This document shows, piece by piece, positions 13,035 through 17,630 of a stretch of 17,630 bases of DNA. Numbering within the stretch: the stretch's first letter is position 1; every line of letters starts with the position of its first letter. The notes under the pieces were generated by a model. The model was given only the letters and a program-made list of their open reading frames with translations, was not told the DNA's origin and searched no databases. Source of the DNA: an uncultured Holophagales bacterium. GTDB lineage: Bacteria; Acidobacteriota; Thermoanaerobaculia; UBA5066. A program made the translations under genes and the position numbers. The stretch is from contig CALBDV010000057.1 of NCBI GenBank assembly GCA_937927565.1, positions 1-17,630 of the forward strand, in the 5' to 3' direction.

Positions 13035-13832
13035 ATGTCCGAGCGCACGGAGCTGCTGCCCGGTTCTTTCTGTTGGCCCGAGCTGGCGACCCCCGACTCG
13101 GCGAAGGCGAAGGCGTTCTATTCCGGCCTCTTCGGCTGGACCCCCGTCGACGCCCCCTCGTCCGGCGGGAGCTACACCTTCCTGCAGCTGAGGGGTCTGG
13201 ACGTGGCCGCGCTCCGGACGCTGAGCGAGAAGGAGAAGGGAGAGGGGATCCCCTCGTACTTCATGACGTACATTTCGACAGCTTCGACGGACACGTCGGC
13301 GGCGAAGGCGACGGAGCTCGGGGGGAAGGTCCTCCACGGCCCGTTCGACGTCATGGGGATCGGCCGGATGGCAGTCGTCATGGACCCGGGCGGAGTCGTC
13401 TTCGCGCTCTGGGAGGCGCGGGGGCACATCGGGGCGCGCCTCGTCGGCGAGGAGAGCACGCTCTGCTGGACGGAGCTCGTCACGAAGGACCCGGACGGCG
13501 CGAAGGACTTCTACGGGGGCCTTTTCGGCTGGACGACGAAGAGCTCGGAGACGTCGACGGTCGAGTACTACGAGCTCTACCGCGGGGATCAGGCGATCGG
13601 CGGGCTCCTCCCGATGAAAGGGGAGTGGTGGGGCGACGTCCCGCCCCACTGGATGCCCTACTTCTTCGTCGGCGACTGCGATGCGGCCGCTGCGAAGGCT
13701 GCCGCGCTCGGCGGAGGGGCGGTCGTCCCGCCGATGGACATCCCGAACGTCGGGCGATTCGCCGTCCTGCGCGACGACCAGGGGGCCCACTTCTCGGTCA
13801 TCGCGATGGCGCCGATGCCGGTGACCGCCTGA
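13035..13832 (+). CDS. Two-domain VOC (glyoxalase-like) protein
   Basis: This 265-residue protein consists of two vicinal-oxygen-chelate domains in tandem. Domain one (about 8-128) begins FCWPELATPDSAKAKAFYSG and ends VVMDPGGVVFALWEA; domain two (about 140-260) begins LCWTELVTKDPDGAKDFYGG and ends AVLRDDQGAHFSVIAM. The two halves are clearly repeats of one another (FYxGLFGWT in both). Proteins of this kind are often called glyoxalase/bleomycin resistance or hydroxylase-like, but none of these activities can be assumed. The start is ATG at 13035, set by AAGGAGG about seven bases upstream. It diverges from adenine deaminase over a 129-base gap. Confidence 0.92.
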   Translation: MSERTELLPGSFCWPELATPDSAKAKAFYSGLFGWTPVDAPSSGGSYTFLQLRGLDVAALRTLSEKEKGEGIPSYFMTYISTASTDTSAAKATELGGKVLHGPFDVMGIGRMAVVMDPGGVVFALWEARGHIGARLVGEESTLCWTELVTKDPDGAKDFYGGLFGWTTKSSETSTVEYYELYRGDQAIGGLLPMKGEWWGDVPPHWMPYFFVGDCDAAAAKAAALGGGAVVPPMDIPNVGRFAVLRDDQGAHFSVIAMAPMPVTA

Positions 13833-13843
13833 GCTGACGGGAA

Positions 13844-13874
13844 GGAACGGGACGGCGCTCCACCGTCCCGTTCC
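13844..13874 (+). terminator. Strong hairpin after the VOC gene
   Basis: GGAACGGGACGG (13844-13855) and CCGTCCCGTTCC (13863-13874) form a perfect 12-bp stem with a 7-base loop, starting 12 bases after the VOC stop. There is no T run after it, so it is either a terminator without a U-tract or an mRNA-stabilising hairpin. Confidence 0.6.
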
Positions 13875-13921
13875 GCTGCGTCCACGCGCCGGTGCTACCG
13901 TCCTCCCCGGAGGAGATGCGG

Positions 13922-14965
13922 ATGCGCGCGATCGACCTGAGGAGCGACACGGTGACGCGGCCGTCGGCTGCGATGCGGGTGGCGATGGCCGAGGCTGTGG
14001 TCGGAGACGACGTCTTCGGCGACGACCCGACGGTCCGCGAGCTGGAGGAGGTCTCGGCGGAGATGCTCGGGAAGGCCGCGGGGCTTTACGTTCCGTCGGG
14101 GACGATGTCGAACCAGGCGGCGCTCCTGGCGTGGACGGAGCGGGGCGACGAGGTCTTCCTCCACGAGCGGAGCCACATCCTCCTCTACGAGCGGGCGGGC
14201 GCCGCGGTGATCGGGTCGCTCCAGACGCACACCTTCGCCTCCGAGGACGGGATGCTCGACCCGGAGACGATGGAGGAGTTCGTCCACACGGGGGAGGACC
14301 CGCACAACGCCCGGACCCGCGTGGTCGCCCTCGAGAACACGCACAACCACTGCGGCGGCCGCGTCCTCGACCCCGCGGGGACCCTGGCGGTGCGCCTGTT
14401 CTGCGACCGTCACGGTCTCGCCCTCCACCTCGACGGCGCGCGGGTCGCGAACGCCGCAGTCGCGAGCGTCCGCTCGCTTGCCGAGCTGGCCGCGCCGTTC
14501 GACTCGGTCAGCCTCTGCCTTTCGAAGGGGCTCGGCGCGCCGGTCGGCTCGGTCCTCGCCGGCCCGGCCGAGTTCGTCAAGCGGGCCCGCCGGGCGCGGA
14601 AGATGCTCGGCGGCGGGATGCGCCAGGCCGGCCTCCTGGCCGCAGCGGGGCTCTTTGCGCTCCGCAACAACGTCTCCCGCCTCGCGGAGGATCACCGCCG
14701 TGCCCACGCCCTCGCCGAGAGGCTCGCGACGGTCCCCGGCCTCTCGGTCGATCTCCGCGCGGTGGAGACGAACATGGTCTTCGTCTCCACGCGGCCCTCG
14801 GGCCGCCGTGCCGCCGAGGTCGCGAGGCTCTTCTCCGAAGCCGGAGCCCTCTGCCTCGCCGAGTCGCCGTGGAAGATCCGTTTCGTCACGCACCTCGACG
14901 TCGACGACGCGGACGTGACGGAGGCCGGGGAGATCGTCGCGCGAACGATGGCCGCGATCGCGTGA
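13922..14965 (+). CDS. ltaE: Low-specificity L-threonine aldolase
   Basis: This 347-residue PLP enzyme of fold type I cleaves L-threonine or allo-threonine to glycine and acetaldehyde. It opens with the family signature IDLRSDTVTRPS. His85 in HERSHI is placed like the catalytic base of LtaE, and LHLDGAR (Asp171, Arg174) binds the cofactor. The Schiff-base lysine is Lys202 in CLSKGLGAPVGS. Three starts are in frame (GTG 13892, ATG 13916, ATG 13922); GGAGGAG at 13909-13915 touches 13916 but lies six bases before 13922, so the last is chosen, and it also fits family starts. The MFS gene follows 19 bases later and is probably in the same operon. Confidence 0.95.
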   Translation: MRAIDLRSDTVTRPSAAMRVAMAEAVVGDDVFGDDPTVRELEEVSAEMLGKAAGLYVPSGTMSNQAALLAWTERGDEVFLHERSHILLYERAGAAVIGSLQTHTFASEDGMLDPETMEEFVHTGEDPHNARTRVVALENTHNHCGGRVLDPAGTLAVRLFCDRHGLALHLDGARVANAAVASVRSLAELAAPFDSVSLCLSKGLGAPVGSVLAGPAEFVKRARRARKMLGGGMRQAGLLAAAGLFALRNNVSRLAEDHRRAHALAERLATVPGLSVDLRAVETNMVFVSTRPSGRRAAEVARLFSEAGALCLAESPWKIRFVTHLDVDDADVTEAGEIVARTMAAIA

Positions 14966-14984
14966 CGAGGGGCCGGCCGGACCC

Positions 14985-16202
14985 GTGAGCCGAGCCGGAG
15001 AGCCTGCGGGCGAACCTCCTGCGGCGACGGGGAGCGAGCTCTTCGCCGCGGGGTTCGTCACCTTCTCGCTCCTCTACGAGACCCAGCCGGTCCTGCCTCT
15101 CATCGCCGGGGCGTTCGGCCTCTCGCCGGCCGGGGCCAGCCTCTCGCTCTCCGCGGCGACGTTCGCCCTCGCGCTCGGGATGGTCGTGGCCGCGCCCCTC
15201 TCCGACGCGAAGGGCCGGGTCGGGGTCCTCCGCGTGGCGCTCGTCCTCGCCGCGCTCCTCGGCCTGATCGTCCCCTTCGCGCCGACGTTCCCCGTCCTCG
15301 TCTTCCTCCGGGCCGTGCAGGGGCTCGCCCTCGCGGGCGTGCCCGCGGTCGCCATGGCCTACCTCTCCGAGGAAGTCGAGCCGAGGCGGGCCGGCGCCGC
15401 GATGGGGCTCTTCATCGCGGGGAACGCGGTGGGCGGGATGGTGGGTCGCCTCGTCGTTGGGCTTCTCTCCGCGCACCTCGGCTGGAAGGGAGGCCTGTGG
15501 GGCCTCGCCCTCATCGACCTCGTCCTGGCCGTCTGGTTCGCGAGGAACGTTCCGCCCTCGCGGCGGTTCCGGCCCCGCCCCTTCGAGCGGGCCGCGATTC
15601 TCCGCGGCCTCGTCGCGAGCGGCCGCGACCCGGTCCTCCTCGGCCTCTACGCGATGGGGTTCCTCGTCATGGGGAGCTTCGTCACCGTCTACAACTACCT
15701 CGCCTTCTCCCTCGAGGGGCCGCCCTGGGAGCTTTCTCCGTCCGTGGTCTCCTGGGTCTTTCTTCTCTACACCGTCGGGGTCTTCACCTCGCCGGTCGCC
15801 GGGCGCCTCTCGGATCGCGTCGGAAGGCCGCGGGTCCTGATGGCCGGGGCGCTCCTTCAGCTCGCGGGGGCGGTCGCGACGCTCCTCGTCCCGCTGCCGC
15901 TCAAGCTCCTCGGCCTCGCCCTCTTCACTCTCGGCTTCTTCACCGCCCACGCCGTTGCCTCGACCGGCGTCGCCCACCGGGGCGGAGTGGAGACGGCCGC
16001 CGCGTCGGCGCACTACCTTCTCGCCTACTACGCGGGTTCGAGCGCGGTCGGCACGCTCGGCGGGCTCGTCTTCGCGCGCGCCGGGTGGAGCGGGGTAGTG
16101 GCGCTCGTCTCGGCGCTTCTGGCGCTGGCCGTGACCGTGGCGGCGGCGCTCGGAAGGCCGGCGCGGGGAGCAGGGCTGGCGGCGACGCGGACGGAGCGAT
16201 GA
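14985..16202 (+). CDS. MFS transporter (YnfM-like exporter)
   Basis: This 405-residue inner-membrane protein has 12 predicted helices and the major facilitator loop motif between helices 2 and 3 (APLSDAKGRVGVLR), with its counterpart in the second half (GRLSDRVGRPRVLM). The N-terminal FSLLYETQPVLPLIA and LRAVQGLALAGVPAVAMAYL resemble the YnfM/arabinose-efflux-like subgroup of drug:H+ antiporters. Substrate is unknown. The start is GTG at 14985, with a GAGGGG stretch upstream. Nineteen bases separate it from threonine aldolase on the same strand, so export of an amino acid or a related metabolite is conceivable, but that is only inference from proximity. Confidence 0.9.
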   Translation: MSRAGEPAGEPPAATGSELFAAGFVTFSLLYETQPVLPLIAGAFGLSPAGASLSLSAATFALALGMVVAAPLSDAKGRVGVLRVALVLAALLGLIVPFAPTFPVLVFLRAVQGLALAGVPAVAMAYLSEEVEPRRAGAAMGLFIAGNAVGGMVGRLVVGLLSAHLGWKGGLWGLALIDLVLAVWFARNVPPSRRFRPRPFERAAILRGLVASGRDPVLLGLYAMGFLVMGSFVTVYNYLAFSLEGPPWELSPSVVSWVFLLYTVGVFTSPVAGRLSDRVGRPRVLMAGALLQLAGAVATLLVPLPLKLLGLALFTLGFFTAHAVASTGVAHRGGVETAAASAHYLLAYYAGSSAVGTLGGLVFARAGWSGVVALVSALLALAVTVAAALGRPARGAGLAATRTER

Positions 16203-16305
16203 ACAGCGCCCGGCCCGGCGCCGACAAGCGACTCCTTCCGGTCCCGGGCACGATTCGGGTGCGACAGCAGAGCGCCGACCGGGCCTGAAGCGAAGGAGGG
16301 ACGAA

Positions 16306-16908
16306 TCAGGAGCCGGCTGAAGTTGTGTCGGTCTCCGGCACCGTCAGGATCCCTTCGTACAACTGCGCGAGCGTGAACCGGGAACCCGGCGGCTCGAGCG
16401 CGACCAGCGCCTCCGGCCCCTCGAATGCCTCGTACCGCCAGAAGCCGCCGTCCTGGCGCGTGTAGACCTCGACGCGCGGCCTGTCCTGGGCAACGAGGAC
16501 GTAGACCCTCAGGCTCGGGAGCTTCTGGTAGTGCGCGAACTTCGTCCCCCGGTCGTACCGCTCGGTCGACTCGGAGAGGATCTCGAAAATGACGAACGGA
16601 TTCAGGAGGGTGTCGCCGTGCCCGTCCTCGAGCTCGGCCTTGCCGCAAGTGACCGTCACGTCGGGATACGTGTACTTGCCGAGCTCGCTGATCTTCACCC
16701 TCATGTCGCTCGGGAGGACCTTACAGCCGCGCATGTTCGCGTCGGGAGCCAGCAGCTGGATCAGCTTCGAGACGAGGAGGTTGTGCGCATAGCCCGCTCC
16801 CGCGAGCGCAAACATCTCTCCCTGGAAGTACTCGCTCTTCGTCTCGGCCGACCGTTCGATGGCGAGGTACTCCTCCGGGGTCAGGTAGTGCTTGGCAGCG
16901 GTGGACAT
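16306..16908 (-). CDS. Uma2 family (DUF820) nuclease-like protein
   Basis: This 200-residue protein belongs to the Uma2 family, which has a PD-(D/E)xK restriction-endonuclease fold. It shows the N-terminal YLTPEEYLAIER, the SEYFQGE motif (25-31), AHNLL (41-45), the presumed catalytic Asp83 in TYPDVTVT, Glu109 in VIFEILSEST, and Lys123 in YDRGTKFAHYQKL. The family is widespread in cyanobacteria, Acidobacteria and other lineages, often in many copies; its cellular role is unclear. The start is ATG at 16908 with GGGAGGTGA just upstream. Its 5' end overlaps the 3' end of the truncated hydrolase frame by 28 bases. Confidence 0.92.
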   Translation of the reverse strand: MSTAAKHYLTPEEYLAIERSAETKSEYFQGEMFALAGAGYAHNLLVSKLIQLLAPDANMRGCKVLPSDMRVKISELGKYTYPDVTVTCGKAELEDGHGDTLLNPFVIFEILSESTERYDRGTKFAHYQKLPSLRVYVLVAQDRPRVEVYTRQDGGFWRYEAFEGPEALVALEPPGSRFTLAQLYEGILTVPETDTTSAGS

Positions 16909-17294
16909 GATTCACCTCCCCGAGTCGGGTCGATGGGAAAGCTACCACGCCGGAAGGGTAGAGGCCGGTGCCTCTCGCGGAGCTGGAACGCCCCCGAGTC
17001 GACGTCCCGCAGGAACCGGAGGACCCCCTCGAACCAGCTCTTCTGGTCGTCGTAGATCGCCAGGTGGCTTCCCTCGGGGCAGTGGTGGTAGCGGCCGCGG
17101 GGAAAGCACTGCGCCATTTCCTCGAGATGCGCCGGGTCCATCGTGTCGCGCGTCGCGCCCATCACGAGGGCGGGTACGGTGATCGACGCCAGGTCCGCCG
17201 TCCGGTCCCAGTCGACGAGCGCCGCGGTGCCGGCGATCGACAGGACCCGCATCAGGACCGGCGCGGTGCGGAGGATGGACCTTTCGTCCGTCCA
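16881..17294 (-). pseudogene. N-terminally truncated alpha/beta hydrolase (S33 prolyl aminopeptidase-like)
   Basis: The frame reads TDERSILRTAPVLMRVLSIA and then ITVPALVMGATRDTMDP and CPEGSHLAIYDDQKSWFEGVL. This is the C-terminal third of an S33-type alpha/beta hydrolase, with the acid (Asp in ATRDTMD) and histidine (GSHLAIYDDQ) of the catalytic triad still present. The N-terminal two thirds, including the nucleophile Ser and oxyanion hole, are missing: homology stops at about 17290, next to a TAG at 17295-17297. An internal ATG at 17252 could start a short protein, but it would have no nucleophile. The 3' tail continues into the Uma2 start region. A deletion that also brought in the next gene is likely. 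Confidence 0.75.
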
Positions 17295-17344
17295 CTATCC
17301 TCGTGCGGTCGTCGGCGACCGAGCCGGCGGCGCGGGAGAGAAAG

Positions 17345-17630
17345 ATGAACCACCTCCGGAGAGCGTTCGCGGTATTCGCGCTTGTCTTCCTGTCCCTGTC
17401 CGGTTGCGCCACGGGTACGAAGAGAGCGTCGTCGTTCGCCGAGGCAGTTAAGGCCCGGCCTGACGTGACGATCGTCGTCACCGACTCGGGCCTCGGCGGC
17501 CTGTCGGTCGTCGCCGACCTCGCGGCGCGGCTCCCGGAGAGCGGTATCGCGCGGTCGGCGCGCGTCGTCTTCGTGAACGCCCTCCTCGACGACGCCATCG
17601 GCTACAACGACCTCAAGGACGAGGCCGACA
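17345..17630 (+). CDS. Lipoprotein with glutamate racemase-like domain (partial, 3' end outside)
   Basis: The gene runs off the window after 95 codons. It starts at ATG 17345, preceded by GGGAGAGAAAG. The N-terminus MNHLRRAFAVFALVFLSLSG is a signal peptide followed by a perfect lipobox, LSGC (Cys21), so the product is expected to be anchored in the membrane facing the periplasm. After a short linker, VTIVVTDSGLGGLSVVADLA (about 41-60) matches the start of the Asp/Glu racemase fold (compare MurI, GVFDSGVGGLTV). VVFVNALLDDAIGYNDL follows where MurI has its DTARVPYG segment. Glutamate racemases are normally cytosolic, so a lipoprotein form is unusual and may have another function. The catalytic cysteines lie beyond the window. 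Confidence 0.75.
   Translation, partial: MNHLRRAFAVFALVFLSLSGCATGTKRASSFAEAVKARPDVTIVVTDSGLGGLSVVADLAARLPESGIARSARVVFVNALLDDAIGYNDLKDEAD

Noticed and set aside
13895..16013. Long minus-strand frames opposite threonine aldolase and the MFS gene
   Set aside because: Shadow frames of genes with full family motifs; composition is unlike real proteins of this genome.
16212..16285. GGCCCGG...CCGGGCC inverted repeat after the MFS gene
   Set aside because: Seven-bp arms of simple GC sequence 60 bases apart are expected by chance in such DNA; no T run.

Overview
The window is a GC-rich chromosomal stretch from a Gram-negative-type bacterium. Two or three predicted proteins carry signal peptides or lipoboxes. 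GTG starts are common, and the long antisense open frames are typical of very high GC3. No single gene fixes the taxon. The mix (acetylpolyamine amidohydrolase, VIT and DASS transporters, a TrmB-type regulator, a large retropepsin/PDZ protein) would fit an Acidobacteriota-like or similar soil or sediment lineage, but that is inference. There are no integrases, transposase genes, CRISPR arrays or phage genes. No gap without a gene exceeds 300 bases; the largest are about 130-175 bases.

Left part (1-4896): the 3' end of a tRNA-Ala(CGC) and its hairpin terminator are followed by two minus-strand genes, a DUF1697 protein and a VIT-family metal transporter. A 44-base divergent gap containing an inverted repeat leads to a plus-strand DASS/SLC13 anion transporter. 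Next, on the minus strand, come a degraded racemase-like fragment, a very small papain-like cysteine protease and a glutaminase (glsA).

Middle (4897-12905): a TrmB-type regulator overlaps by 4 bases (ATGA) a large secreted protein with two retropepsin-like aspartyl protease domains and a C-terminal PDZ domain. The regulator's promoter region holds two close inverted repeats. A minus-strand run then reads, in transcription order, adenine deaminase, SRPBCC protein, acetylpolyamine amidohydrolase, an unrecognised lipoprotein, an unrecognised 149-residue protein, a truncated SnoaL-like ORF and beta-carbonic anhydrase. The last of these overlaps the protease gene tail to tail.

Right part (12906-17630): plus-strand genes for a two-domain VOC/glyoxalase-like protein, low-specificity threonine aldolase and an MFS exporter. 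These are followed on the minus strand by a Uma2-family nuclease-like protein and an N-terminally truncated alpha/beta hydrolase. The window ends inside a plus-strand lipoprotein whose mature part looks like glutamate racemase.

Many of the enzymes release or handle small nitrogen compounds (glutamine, adenine, acetylpolyamines, threonine). They are not one obvious operon, and the region also carries at least three gene remnants, so it looks like a metabolically miscellaneous zone that has been rearranged. The best candidates for something new are the TrmB-retropepsin pair, the miniature papain-like protease and the orphan proteins at 8437-9466.
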